64,000 nucleotides of DNA, taken from contig CANMHG010000004.1 of the NCBI GenBank assembly GCA_947497585.1, positions 62,001 through 126,000 on the forward strand, read 5' to 3'. The notes below the pieces were generated by a model that made no database searches, was not told where the DNA came from, and saw nothing but the letters and a program-made list of their open reading frames with translations. The stretch comes from an uncultured Bacillaceae bacterium. GTDB lineage: Bacteria; Bacillota; Bacilli; Bacillales; Bacillaceae_L. Position numbers and translations under genes: made by a program. Positions 18,446-26,861 of this stretch are shown here, piece after piece. Each line of letters begins with the position of its first letter. Positions within the stretch are counted from its first letter, which is position 1.

Positions 18446-19821
18446 AAAAAGGAATAAAACGAAGACTTGTTTTAAGTTACTTTTTTATGATTTTATTAAC
18501 TGTTATCTTATTTGAAGTAATCCTTTTATTCTCAATTCGTTACTATTACTACAATACAATTGAAGAAAACCTAACGAATCATGCAGCGATTTTTTCTTCT
18601 TTTTATAAAGAATATCTTGAGGATAATTCACTCGAGGAGCATGCAGAATTCATTATCGACGAGTATACAACTTATGCACCAGCTCAAATTCAAATCATTA
18701 GTATGGACGGTCGATTATTAGCTGACACAATGGGCAATTCGCAGACCCAGATGAAACCATTTATAGATGTTCAAACAGCATTAGAAGGCAAAATAACCCA
18801 GTTTACTGGAACTCTTGGAGATACAAATGAAGAAGTGATGGCTGTTGCTTATCCGTTAATAGCAAACAATGAACAGGTTGGGGTAGTTAGGTTTATATCT
18901 TCAATTGAGCCAGTTAAAGAAGTATTTCAAACAGTTATTTTGTATTTGGTTATAATTGGTGTTTTTGTTCTACTAGTAATTACTCTTCTAAGTTACTTTT
19001 TAGCAAACACGGTTACTAAACCTGTGAAAAAAATAACAGAGGTCGCACATGAAATGGCGAGTGGAAATATGAGTGCTCGGGCCGAAAAGGTATATGATGA
19101 TGAACTAGGAAAACTTGCAGAAACAATGAATTACATGGCGAGTGAGCTTGAACAGCTAGAACAAGTAAAGAGAGAGTTCATTGCTTCTGTTTCTCATGAA
19201 CTAAGGACTCCTTTAACATCGATAAAAGGCTGGGGTATTACTCTTCATTCCATGTCTGAAGATGAACATATGAAAGAAGGCCTTGAAATCATGATTAATG
19301 AAAGTGAACGACTAAATGGCCTTGTAAATGATTTACTGGACTTTTCTAGTCTATCCTCTGGGAAGGTTGAGTTTAATTTTGAAGAAGTTCATATACAGGA
19401 TTTGATGAATCAGGTATATCAACAGATGCTTCCGCGTAGTAAAAGACAATTTATATCCTTCTCTTTTCATGCAGAAAATCATGAGATTTTATTAAAAGTA
19501 GACAAAAACAGGATTAAACAAGTGCTTATTAATGTGCTTGATAACGCGTTTAAGTTTACACAACAACAAGGTGAGATTAAGTTTCACTCCTACCAGAGTG
19601 GAAGGAATTATGTTATTGAAGTTGAGGATTCTGGCCAAGGAATTGAAGCTAAGGATCTTACAAAAATTACAAATAAGTTTTATAAAGGCAAATCAAAAGC
19701 TGGGGGCAGTGGCTTGGGACTAGCCATTTGCCAAGAAATTGTCTCACAACACAATGGAAGTTTAACCATTACTAGTGAGATTGGAAGAGGAACAACCGTC
19801 AAAATTCAACTTCCTCTGTAA
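18442..19821 (+). CDS. Membrane sensor histidine kinase
   Basis: A 459-residue kinase. Two transmembrane helices (about 12-34 and 160-183) flank an extracytoplasmic sensor of about 125 residues. HAMP follows (about 184-236). The H-box is SVSHELRTPLTS, the N-box NVLDNAFKF, G1 EDSGQGIE and G2 GGSGLGLAI, so all ATP-lid elements are present. It would phosphorylate the regulator encoded upstream. The signal is unknown; the lipoprotein gene next door and the extracytoplasmic sensor suggest an envelope cue. Confidence 0.95.
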   Translation: MKKGIKRRLVLSYFFMILLTVILFEVILLFSIRYYYYNTIEENLTNHAAIFSSFYKEYLEDNSLEEHAEFIIDEYTTYAPAQIQIISMDGRLLADTMGNSQTQMKPFIDVQTALEGKITQFTGTLGDTNEEVMAVAYPLIANNEQVGVVRFISSIEPVKEVFQTVILYLVIIGVFVLLVITLLSYFLANTVTKPVKKITEVAHEMASGNMSARAEKVYDDELGKLAETMNYMASELEQLEQVKREFIASVSHELRTPLTSIKGWGITLHSMSEDEHMKEGLEIMINESERLNGLVNDLLDFSSLSSGKVEFNFEEVHIQDLMNQVYQQMLPRSKRQFISFSFHAENHEILLKVDKNRIKQVLINVLDNAFKFTQQQGEIKFHSYQSGRNYVIEVEDSGQGIEAKDLTKITNKFYKGKSKAGGSGLGLAICQEIVSQHNGSLTITSEIGRGTTVKIQLPL

Positions 19822-19854
19822 CCTTTCTGTAACCATTTTTAACTTTTTCATAAC
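19819..19854 (+). promoter_or_regulatory. Four TAAC direct repeats at 10-11 bp, probable response-regulator site
   Basis: TAAC occurs at 19819, 19830, 19840 and 19851, spacings 11, 10 and 11, each preceded by a T-rich stretch. Direct repeats phased by one helical turn are how PhoP/OmpR-class regulators bind. The block starts in the kinase stop codon and lies about 65 bases before the lipoprotein ATG. That the partner is the adjacent regulator is inference. Confidence 0.55.
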
Positions 19855-19917
19855 GATTAATGCTCCAAAAAGCTTTATTGTAAGGATATAGTGAAGTTGG
19901 AGTTGGAGGAACAAAAT

Positions 19918-21654
19918 ATGAAACGTAGAAACATATTCGTAAACCTGTTAATGATTATTATTCTTTTAGTTAGCGGTTGCAGTGTATTACCGGAACCAGG
20001 AAGTTTGATTCAACCGCCTAAGTCACCTAATGCTACTTTTAACAAGCAAGGTGAAGATAAAAACGCGATTGTACAATCATTTCTACCACCAGGTGCAAGT
20101 CTTATTACCCCTTCCCAACCAACAGGGGCATCTGCAATCCAGTCCATTGATATTAATTTCGACGGTATCAATGAAATGGTTGTTTCGTATAAACATAAAG
20201 GAACTCCTGGGGAAGTCGGGGTTATGCTTTTGATACAGAAGGATAAAGATTGGGAGATACAGTGGAGGACAGAAGGCTTAGGTTATGATATTAGCTATGC
20301 AAGCTTTGCAGACATGACAGGTGACACGATGCCAGAGTTATTAATTGGTTGGACGATTGGGGCTTCTGCTGGAAATAATCTAGATGTCTATCAATGGAGA
20401 GAAAATACGTTAGAAAAAATTGCTGGAACAGCTTATCATAGGCTTGATGTTTTTACGAAAAATCATGACAAGCATGACAAACAAGCACGTTTGGCATTAT
20501 GGCAAAAGGATACAGGCGAAGCTTATTCTGTTGATGTGCTGAAATATGATAATGGCAAACTAATACCAGATCCTGCCTCATATCCACAGTATTTTCCGTG
20601 GGTAGTAGATTATTATAAAGACCGCCTGCTTGAGATGCCTAACGCAGCATTTTATTGGTATTATATTGCAGATGCACATTTAAAGTCGCTTCAATATGAG
20701 GAGGCACTTGCGTCAATTGAAAAAGGATTGGCACTTCCAAACGGATACCCTGCCAAAGATAAATTTGAAGAATTGAAATTGCAGGTTGTAGAGGCGATGG
20801 ATAACGACGGGAATTATTATAAAGGGTTGACTCATACAGACTCTTATTTTGATTACACCATGAAGTTTCCTGCATCATGGGTAGGGAAGTTCATGGTTGA
20901 GGAACTATTTGAACGTGTTTTTGGAGATACTCCGGCCATGATTATTCGCCACTCTAAGGGTTCGGATGATGTAGGAGGAGCACTATTTACTATACATGTG
21001 TTCCAAGAGGATTATTGGAAGTCAGATCTAGAAGGGAAGACGACTCATCAACTATTGATGATAGATAATGGATTGGCTTTTACAGGATTAAAAAATTCAG
21101 CAAACTCTTATTCTTATGGAACTGACGAGCACAATGAGTTTAAGGAAATGAGTAAGGATATAGATCGTGTGTTTACGAGTTTTTCCCTTCCAAAGAGTCA
21201 GATTGTAAAGCATGAAGACACTCAAGTGATTAAATCCGTTATTGAGGCTAGATCTCGTTTTCAATATGTTATGAATGGTGGAGAACAAGAAGGCGAGCTA
21301 AAAACGTTTACGAAAGATAATATGGAGTATCGATATGTAAGTAAAGACATTGATACGAAAGAGGAGCTTATCACTTTTTTAGAAAAGACATATACTCCTA
21401 AGGTGGCAAAGGACTTTTGGGATCAGTCAGGGTATATTGTGCATAATGGAAAAGTTGCTCAACCTAATGCGGATGGTGGTTCATTATTGAACTGGGAAAA
21501 AGCAAGAATTAAACTTAGTAGAGAAACAGTAGATATAAAGGAATATGAATGTATCGTTCCGCTTGGAGGAATGCCACAACATGAGGTAATTACAGTCGTA
21601 TTTAAAAAGACAGATACCGGTTGGAAAGTCGACCGTTCTCCTTTTGGAATGTAA
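19918..21654 (+). CDS. Lipoprotein of unknown function in the two-component locus
   Basis: A 578-residue exported lipoprotein. The signal peptide ends in a lipobox LLVSGC, so Cys is lipid-modified. The next region contains a repeat-poor domain with SIDINFDGINEMVVSY and SFADMTGDTMPELLIG, which resemble FG-GAP/VCBS-type Ca2+-binding repeats (DxNxDG-like). The middle holds a TPR-like pair (AFYWYYIADAHLKSLQYEEAL), and the rest is unrecognised. The start at 19918 follows TTGGAGGAAC; a GTG at 19891 lies in frame but has no ribosome site. Control by the upstream regulator is suggested by the TAAC repeats. Confidence 0.85.
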   Translation: MKRRNIFVNLLMIIILLVSGCSVLPEPGSLIQPPKSPNATFNKQGEDKNAIVQSFLPPGASLITPSQPTGASAIQSIDINFDGINEMVVSYKHKGTPGEVGVMLLIQKDKDWEIQWRTEGLGYDISYASFADMTGDTMPELLIGWTIGASAGNNLDVYQWRENTLEKIAGTAYHRLDVFTKNHDKHDKQARLALWQKDTGEAYSVDVLKYDNGKLIPDPASYPQYFPWVVDYYKDRLLEMPNAAFYWYYIADAHLKSLQYEEALASIEKGLALPNGYPAKDKFEELKLQVVEAMDNDGNYYKGLTHTDSYFDYTMKFPASWVGKFMVEELFERVFGDTPAMIIRHSKGSDDVGGALFTIHVFQEDYWKSDLEGKTTHQLLMIDNGLAFTGLKNSANSYSYGTDEHNEFKEMSKDIDRVFTSFSLPKSQIVKHEDTQVIKSVIEARSRFQYVMNGGEQEGELKTFTKDNMEYRYVSKDIDTKEELITFLEKTYTPKVAKDFWDQSGYIVHNGKVAQPNADGGSLLNWEKARIKLSRETVDIKEYECIVPLGGMPQHEVITVVFKKTDTGWKVDRSPFGM

Positions 21655-21660
21655 GTTTTT

Positions 21661-21694
21661 AAGGCCAATGCGTAATAGCGTGTTGGTCTTTTTG
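21661..21694 (+). terminator. Rho-independent terminator after the lipoprotein gene
   Basis: AAGGCCAA pairs with TTGGTCTT (G-T step), extended by ATGCG/CGTGT-type pairs, then TTTTT. Confidence 0.78.
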
Positions 21695-21753
21695 GAGTAG
21701 ATAGATTAAAGGGATAGGCAAGTTGAATAGAGAATAGTATGTAATAGTAAGTA

Positions 21754-21822
21754 ATGAGAGGGAGCGATGTTAATGTGATACTTCCCTATGAATCTAAAGT
21801 TTATAATAGGGAGTTTTTTTAA
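21754..21822 (+). promoter_or_regulatory. MFS gene leader: hairpin sequestering the ribosome site plus leader frames
   Basis: CTTCCCTAT (21781-21789) pairs with ATAGGGAG (21806-21813), which is the only ribosome site for the MFS gene, and is followed by seven T, so the stem looks like a terminator and an SD-sequestering hairpin at once. Upstream AGAGGGAG (21757-21764) can pair with the same 5' arm. Candidate leader frames: ATG at 21754 (22 codons) or GTG at 21775 (15 codons), both stopping at 21822 directly before the MFS ATG; and ATG-TTA-ATG-TGA (21767-21778), with a start-stop at 21773. Drug- or reinitiation-based attenuation is inferred. Confidence 0.68.
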
Positions 21823-23046
21823 ATGGCACTATGGAAAGAAAGAAGATTTATGTTTTTATGGGTTGGACAATTAGCTTCAATCTTTGGGAGTCGTTTTAGT
21901 GAATTTGCAATTCCGTTAATTGTGTTGGGATTGACAGGATCTCCTTGGCAAGCAGGACTGGTGGCTGTATGTGCACAGGTGGCACCATTGTTATTATCTA
22001 TTCCGGCAGGGGCATGGGTCGAAGGTAGGTCAAAAAGACAAGTTGCCATTATGTCTGAAGGAGTTCGTGTTATTACAATGGCAGGTCTTGTGCTTGCTGT
22101 TATGTTTGAAGTGGTGACAGTATGGGTTTTAGCTGGGACCCTGCTTGTTATGGGAGCAGCTGGTGTGTTATTTCGAATTGCTTTCCAATCAATGGTGCCT
22201 AGGATTGTTGGACGTGGAAGACTCGTACAAGCTCATAATTATTTCGAAGGAGCCGATGCCATTAGTACATTGACCGGGCCGGCACTGGCTGGAGTTGTGT
22301 TTACCGTATTCGGAATGGCCATTACATTGGCTGTTGATACGGTGAGTTTTTTAATTTCGCTTATTGGTTTATTGTTGATTCGGTTTGAAGAGAGCCCGAG
22401 AATTAAGGGAGAAGGAAAAAGTAAGTCTACTTTAAAGGAAGTAAAGGATGGGTTGCGATACTTGGTTGGAAATAAAGTCCAACGTTTTGTCACAGCAAAC
22501 CAATTGCTGTTGAATCTTACAACGACTGCAGTTGTGTTAACTGTCATTGTGTTTGCTAAGCAAACCCTGGAGTTGAATCCTGTAGAAATAGGATTATTAC
22601 TTTCAGCAGCTGGTGTAGGAAATGTTGTTGGCGTGTTTTTGTTAAGTAGAGTGAGTCATTTACCATGGGGCTATTTATTTGGAATCATTATGTTCGTTTC
22701 TGGGTTAGGAGTCGGCTTAATGGTGATTTCTGAAACATTTGTTGCAGCAGCAATTGGGATGTTCTTATTTGATGGGGCTCTTTCAATGGGATTTGTCGTG
22801 AATGGGTCTGCACGTCAAGTGATTACACCTGACCACTTTTTGGCTCGGGTTGGGAGTAGTGGTATTTTACTAAGTGGAGTAGCGGCCATAGTGGGTAGTT
22901 TGTTTGCTGGTGGGATTTCAGAGTTTGTGAGTCCTAAAGTGGCATTGGTGGTGTGTAGTGTCCTATTGGTTGTGGGAGCATGTGTTTCTGTTCGGTTGAA
23001 GGAAGTTTGTTTGCCGTTGGATCAGGTTGAGCCGGTTGAGTTGTAG
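21823..23046 (+). CDS. MFS drug exporter, MefA/MFS_3-like
   Basis: A 407-residue major-facilitator protein with about 12 hydrophobic helices. The start MALWKERRFMFLWVGQLASIFGS and the IPAGAWVEGRSKRQV loop (motif A equivalent between helices 2 and 3) are typical of the DHA3 (Mef-type macrolide and drug H+ antiporter) group. The gene is richer in GTG/TTG/GGG codons than its neighbours, which may point to transfer. Its leader hairpin suggests induction by a translation inhibitor. Substrate unproven; relation to MefA is by recollection of family pattern. Confidence 0.88.
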   Translation: MALWKERRFMFLWVGQLASIFGSRFSEFAIPLIVLGLTGSPWQAGLVAVCAQVAPLLLSIPAGAWVEGRSKRQVAIMSEGVRVITMAGLVLAVMFEVVTVWVLAGTLLVMGAAGVLFRIAFQSMVPRIVGRGRLVQAHNYFEGADAISTLTGPALAGVVFTVFGMAITLAVDTVSFLISLIGLLLIRFEESPRIKGEGKSKSTLKEVKDGLRYLVGNKVQRFVTANQLLLNLTTTAVVLTVIVFAKQTLELNPVEIGLLLSAAGVGNVVGVFLLSRVSHLPWGYLFGIIMFVSGLGVGLMVISETFVAAAIGMFLFDGALSMGFVVNGSARQVITPDHFLARVGSSGILLSGVAAIVGSLFAGGISEFVSPKVALVVCSVLLVVGACVSVRLKEVCLPLDQVEPVEL

Positions 23047-23055
23047 TGAAATAAG

Positions 23056-23094
23056 AGGAGCACGCAGAAGTGATGTCTGTGTGCTCCTTTTTTA
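23056..23094 (+). terminator. Rho-independent terminator between MFS and aminopeptidase genes
   Basis: GGAGCACGCAGA pairs with TCTGTGTGCTCC (one G-T), then TTTTTT. Convergent genes flank it. Confidence 0.88.
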
Positions 23095-23099
23095 GTATT

Positions 23100-24332
23100 T
23101 TAAAATGCCCAGCTACCGTTTCGGAATAAAGGTTCCACTTTACCATCAGCTGTAATTCCATCGATATCCATTTCAGCAGAGCCAACCATGAAGTCAACGT
23201 GAGTAATACTAGAGTTTGCACCGTTTTTAGCTAGGTCTTCTTTTGACATTGTTTTACCGCCTTCAATACAGAAAGCATAAGCATTTCCGATTGCGAAGTG
23301 GTTTGATGCATTTTCATCAAATAAAGTGTTGAAGAAAATAATGTTTGTGTTTGAGATTGGTGAGTTGTGTGGAACAAGAGCCACTTCACCTAAGTAGTGA
23401 GAGCCTTCGTCCGTTTCCACTAGACGTTTTAATGTGTCTTCACCAGCTTCAGCTTTCACATCAATGATGCGACCATTTTCAAAAGTAAGTGTAAAGTTTT
23501 CAATTAAGTTACCGCCGTAGCTTAATGGCTTAGAGCTTGTAACTACCCCGTTTACTCCATCTTTTTGAGGTGTTGTGAACACTTCTTCAGTTGGCATATT
23601 TGCCACAAATGGTACACCTTGCTCGTTTTGGCCACCGCCACCAATCCAAATATGCTTTTCTGGTAAGTCTACTTTTAGGTCAGTTCCAGGTGCTTTGTAG
23701 TGAAGTGTTTTGTATTTTTTATTGTTCAAGTAATCTACTTTACTATGTAATGTTGCGTTATGCTCTCTCCATGCTTGAACTGGATCTTCTAAGTCAGAGC
23801 GAGTTGCTTGGAAAATGGCATCCCAAAGCTTAGTTGTTTGCTCTTCTTCAGTTAGGTCAGGGAATACCTTAGCAGCCCATTCTTTTGAAGGAACAGCAAT
23901 GACACACCAGCTGATTTTATCTGCTTGTGCATAGCTACGGTATTTCTCCATTGCCTGCCCAGCCGCTTTTTGTGCTGCTGCAATACGGTTAGGATCTACA
24001 CCTTTTAGTAAGTCTGGGTTAGAAGCTACGATTGATAAGAACGCTGCTCCACCTTCAGCCATCTCTTCAAAGCCTTTTGCTTTCCAAACTGGGTATTCTG
24101 TGAATGCTTCTTCTGGCGCAAGGTCAAACTTCGTACGAGTTAGTTGATCATCGCTCCACTCCACATGAACGTTATTTGCCCCAGCTTCATATGCACTTTT
24201 TGCTACTTGGCGAACAAAGTCAGCCGTTGAAATTGGGGCATTAACCACGAGTGTTTGCCCTTTTTGAATATTTACACCTACACGAACAGCAAGATCCGCG
24301 TATTTTTCAAGGTTTTGATTAAAAGTTGTCAT
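23100..24332 (-). CDS. M29-family aminopeptidase (AmpS/PepS type)
   Basis: A 410-residue cytoplasmic metallo-aminopeptidase. The co-catalytic metal ligands of the M29 family are recognisable in order: Glu in NMPTEEVFTTP, Glu in LGEVALVPH, His and Tyr-equivalent residues in ENASNHFAIGNAYAF, and His and Asp in THVDFMVG. The N-terminal domain starts with the usual LEKYADLAVRVGVNIQKGQ pattern. It trims N-terminal residues from peptides. GGAGC precedes the ATG. It appears monocistronic. Confidence 0.93.
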   Translation of the reverse strand: MTTFNQNLEKYADLAVRVGVNIQKGQTLVVNAPISTADFVRQVAKSAYEAGANNVHVEWSDDQLTRTKFDLAPEEAFTEYPVWKAKGFEEMAEGGAAFLSIVASNPDLLKGVDPNRIAAAQKAAGQAMEKYRSYAQADKISWCVIAVPSKEWAAKVFPDLTEEEQTTKLWDAIFQATRSDLEDPVQAWREHNATLHSKVDYLNNKKYKTLHYKAPGTDLKVDLPEKHIWIGGGGQNEQGVPFVANMPTEEVFTTPQKDGVNGVVTSSKPLSYGGNLIENFTLTFENGRIIDVKAEAGEDTLKRLVETDEGSHYLGEVALVPHNSPISNTNIIFFNTLFDENASNHFAIGNAYAFCIEGGKTMSKEDLAKNGANSSITHVDFMVGSAEMDIDGITADGKVEPLFRNGSWAF

Positions 24333-24459
24333 ACATTGGCTCCTTTGTTTTTTAGAATTTTCACCCTACTATTGTACCATTTGTTTGGGGGGAGGGGAAT
24401 GAGGGACTTGTGTGTTGGACAAGGCTAGGCTAGGCGTTCGTTATTTAGGAGTGATATGT

Positions 24460-24582
24460 TCTTAGACGAGTATTTTTTGATTTAGACGAATAAATTTGCT
24501 AAATCGACGAGAAATGGGCTAGATTTGACGAGAAAATAAATAGAAAGGCGAATATATACCTAAGATAGACGAGAATATGAAA
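24460..24582. repeat. Helically phased CGA(A/G) repeat array A, upstream of the NERD gene
   Basis: The motif (A/T)GACGA(G/A)(A/T)A recurs with CGA at 24467, 24487, 24508, 24529, 24549 and 24570: spacings 20, 21, 21, 20, 21. The bases between are AT-rich and not conserved. CGAA and CGAG forms are mixed. The same family occurs at 25637-25755 and, inverted, at 48843-48960. No coding frame spans it. It fills most of the 325-base gap between the aminopeptidase and NERD genes; function unknown. Confidence 0.8.
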
Positions 24583-24657
24583 ATTTGACACAAAGTTTAG
24601 GAGGATTAATCTTAATTAATGTAGAAATAGAGGCGTATGAAAGGAGGAAAACATCCA

Positions 24658-25641
24658 TTGGTTAGAAAAAGTAAAAAGGTTTTCAAATTAGAAGCTCTTT
24701 TAAGAAGAGTACCAACTTTTCATGAGGTTAGACCAAAAATTGAGGAGGAGCTAGCCATTAGTAAAGCTGGAGACAGAGGAGAACAATCATTAGATTATCA
24801 TTTGAAGCTCATATCAAGCAAGGACTCAAAAATTTTAAGGGGAATTCGCTTAAGGCATTTTGAAGATTTATATTTTCAGATGGATACTCTCATACTAACA
24901 AAGCAGCTAATTTTAAATCTTGATTCAAAGAATATGTCCGGCACTTTATTTTTTGACCGTGATTTTGACCAGCTTATTCGTACCACTCATGAAGGAAAGG
25001 TGGAAGCATTTTTAGATCCAATCCTACAGGTGAAAAGGCAGGAATTACAATTAAAGTCCTGGCTTAACAGGAATAAATATTCACCTGTCCCCATAATATC
25101 TCTTGTTGTGATAACAAATCCTTCATCAATTATAAAAGCTGATTCTCACCATATTAAAGCCGTACAAAAAGTAGTTATTCATAGTGCTAATTTTCCTTTT
25201 ATCTTAGAATCATTTGAAAGATCTTTTCAAAAAGAAATTCTAACCTCTTCACAAGTCAACAAACTCTCGAAACACCTCATAAAGGACAACACACCCCTGG
25301 TCCCCAACTATCTAGAAAAATTTAAAATTAAACAATCTGATCTTTTAACGGGGGTTCATTGCTCTTCATGTAACATGCTCCCACTAAGTAGAAGTAAAAA
25401 GAAATGGTTTTGCCCGTCGTGTAATGAATACTCAGTTGATGCTCATATTAATGCATTGATAGACTACTATTTTTTAAAGGGCGATTCTATTACTAATAAA
25501 GAGTGTCGTGACTTCTTACAAATTGAATCGAAGGATGTGGCAAGTAAGTTACTAGCATCACTTGATTTAGAGTTTACTGGAAATTTTAAAGGTAGGGTGT
25601 ATAACCTAGATTCGCTAATTAGTAGACAAGATTGGAGATAG
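24658..25641 (+). CDS. NERD-domain protein with C-terminal zinc ribbon
   Basis: A 327-residue protein. Residues about 30-150 form a nuclease-related domain (NERD): GDRGEQSL matches the GxxGE motif, QMDTLIL carries the acidic strand residue, and LDSKNMSG takes the place of the usual (E/D)xK of the PD-(D/E)xK fold. The C-terminal part has a CSSC...CPSC zinc ribbon (about 254-275). The start is TTG at 24658, 10 bases after AAAGGAGG; the ATG at 24637 lies upstream of that ribosome site. It is a putative DNA-processing enzyme of unknown role and is flanked on both sides by arrays of the same phased repeat. Confidence 0.85.
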   Translation: MVRKSKKVFKLEALLRRVPTFHEVRPKIEEELAISKAGDRGEQSLDYHLKLISSKDSKILRGIRLRHFEDLYFQMDTLILTKQLILNLDSKNMSGTLFFDRDFDQLIRTTHEGKVEAFLDPILQVKRQELQLKSWLNRNKYSPVPIISLVVITNPSSIIKADSHHIKAVQKVVIHSANFPFILESFERSFQKEILTSSQVNKLSKHLIKDNTPLVPNYLEKFKIKQSDLLTGVHCSSCNMLPLSRSKKKWFCPSCNEYSVDAHINALIDYYFLKGDSITNKECRDFLQIESKDVASKLLASLDLEFTGNFKGRVYNLDSLISRQDWR

Positions 25642-25755
25642 ACGAATAAATTGTTTATTTCGACGAGAAAACAAGGAGAAGGACGAATATATAACATCTT
25701 TAGACGAGAATATAGCTAGAAAGCCGAATAAAGTACTAGTTATCGTGAGAAAACA
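25637..25755. repeat. Helically phased CGA(A/G) repeat array B, downstream of the NERD gene
   Basis: CGA occurs at 25643, 25664, 25684, 25705 and 25725, with a degenerate TGA unit at 25746: spacings 21, 20, 21, 20, 21. CGAATA and CGAGAA forms alternate. The first unit abuts the NERD stop codon. The array has the same orientation as array A. Confidence 0.8.
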
Positions 25756-25846
25756 CTTATCGATACATCCCAAAAGCCATTACACTAGCAAATCCCTCCA
25801 CCTCGCATTATAATCTATCTATAAATCTACCTTCGGAGGCAAAATT

Positions 25847-26290
25847 ATGCTAATTAAATGGCTATTCCCCATCCTGGCACTACTTGGTGGGGTGGCAGTT
25901 GCGATTCAGGCGAGTATAAATGGAGGATTGGGTAAGAAAGTGGGTACATTGGAAGGATCCCTCGTTTCGTTTTTAATTGGAACCCTCGCCTTGCTGTTTA
26001 TCGTGATATTTTTTGGAAAAGGAAATATCACCACGCTGACGACGGTTCCTAAATGGCAGTTGACAGGCGGATTACTAGGGGCATTTTATGTGTTTGTGGC
26101 TGTCCTTGTGGTCCCACGAGTAGGAATAGCTACTACGTTAACAGCGGTAATTGTGGGGCAGCTGATTATGAGTGCTGTTATTGACCACTTTGGATTATTT
26201 GGAAGCAGACAAATTCCTTTCGATTATAAGCGGGCGTTAGCATTGGTGCTTCTCGTGTGCTCATTATTTTTATTTTATAAAAAAGTGTGA
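25847..26290 (+). CDS. DUF606/YdcZ-type small multidrug-like membrane protein
   Basis: A 147-residue protein with five hydrophobic helices. The start (GGVAVAIQASINGGLGKKVG) and the KWQLTGGLLGAFYVFVAVLVVPRVG segment are typical of the DUF606/YdcZ family of the drug/metabolite transporter superfamily, single-domain members that probably work as dimers. Substrate unknown. A ribosome site GGAGGC lies before the ATG. A modest terminator follows before the GntR operon promoter. Confidence 0.9.
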   Translation: MLIKWLFPILALLGGVAVAIQASINGGLGKKVGTLEGSLVSFLIGTLALLFIVIFFGKGNITTLTTVPKWQLTGGLLGAFYVFVAVLVVPRVGIATTLTAVIVGQLIMSAVIDHFGLFGSRQIPFDYKRALALVLLVCSLFLFYKKV

Positions 26291-26291
26291 A

Positions 26292-26325
26292 GAAATCACT
26301 GATCAACGGTGTTTTCTTTTTTTTT
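26292..26325 (+). terminator. Weak Rho-independent terminator after the DUF606 gene
   Basis: GAAATCAC pairs with GTGTTTTC (one mismatch), then a run of nine T. Confidence 0.6.
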
Positions 26326-26338
26326 ATCCAAAAAGACA

Positions 26339-26395
26339 TTGACATTTAATTGGAAACACTCTATTGTATTAAGTGTACTAGTTGATGTAATACAC
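26339..26395 (+). promoter_or_regulatory. Promoter and operator of the GntR/ABC operon
   Basis: TTGACA (26339-26344) and TATTGT (26362-26367) are 17 bases apart. Just after lies GTGTA-N13-TACAC (26373-26395), an inverted repeat overlapping the transcription start. YtrA-subfamily GntR repressors bind long inverted repeats of this type in their own promoters, so autorepression is the simplest reading. Confidence 0.65.
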
Positions 26396-26450
26396 ATAAT
26401 ACAATATGAATTTTACATAAGCTCGGAAACGAAAGGAGGGTAATGCCAAT

Positions 26451-26861
26451 ATGTACTTTAATTTAGATGAACGTAGCAATACGCCAATTTGGGAACAGAT
26501 TGTGAATCAGGCAAAAGAGATGATACTCAAAGGAATTCTTTTGCCGAATGATAAGCTGATGTCGGTTCGTGAGTTAAGTTCGATGTTACTTGTAAATCCA
26601 AACACAGTGAGTAAGGCCTATCAAGAATTAGAGAGACAAGGCATCATTGAAACGCGTAGAGGAAAGGGAACGTTCGTGTCGGAGAATATCCCGACAAAAC
26701 CGGATGAGGAAAGGATCGAAACGATGAAACAATCACTGAAAACACTAATTGTGGAAGCATCCTATTTAGGAATTGATAAGGATACATTTTTAACGTGGGT
26801 ACAAACGTATTTAGATGAGTTAGGAGGAGGCAAAGATGCTAACGGTAAGGAATCTAAGTAA
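26451..26861 (+). CDS. GntR-family repressor, YtrA/YhcF subfamily
   Basis: A 136-residue regulator. The winged helix-turn-helix covers about 1-75 (VRELSSMLLVNPNTVSKAYQELE, then RRGKGTFV in the wing). The short C-terminal tail with no ligand-binding fold is the mark of the YtrA group, which controls adjacent ABC exporters and often responds to cell-wall antibiotics. AAAGGAGG precedes the ATG. It overlaps the ATPase gene by 26 bases, so expression is coupled. Confidence 0.93.
   Translation: MYFNLDERSNTPIWEQIVNQAKEMILKGILLPNDKLMSVRELSSMLLVNPNTVSKAYQELERQGIIETRRGKGTFVSENIPTKPDEERIETMKQSLKTLIVEASYLGIDKDTFLTWVQTYLDELGGGKDANGKESK

Noticed and set aside
24460..25755. CRISPR array
   Set aside because: The period is 20-21 bp with only about five fixed bases per unit and no 25-35 bp repeats or cas genes; it is not CRISPR.
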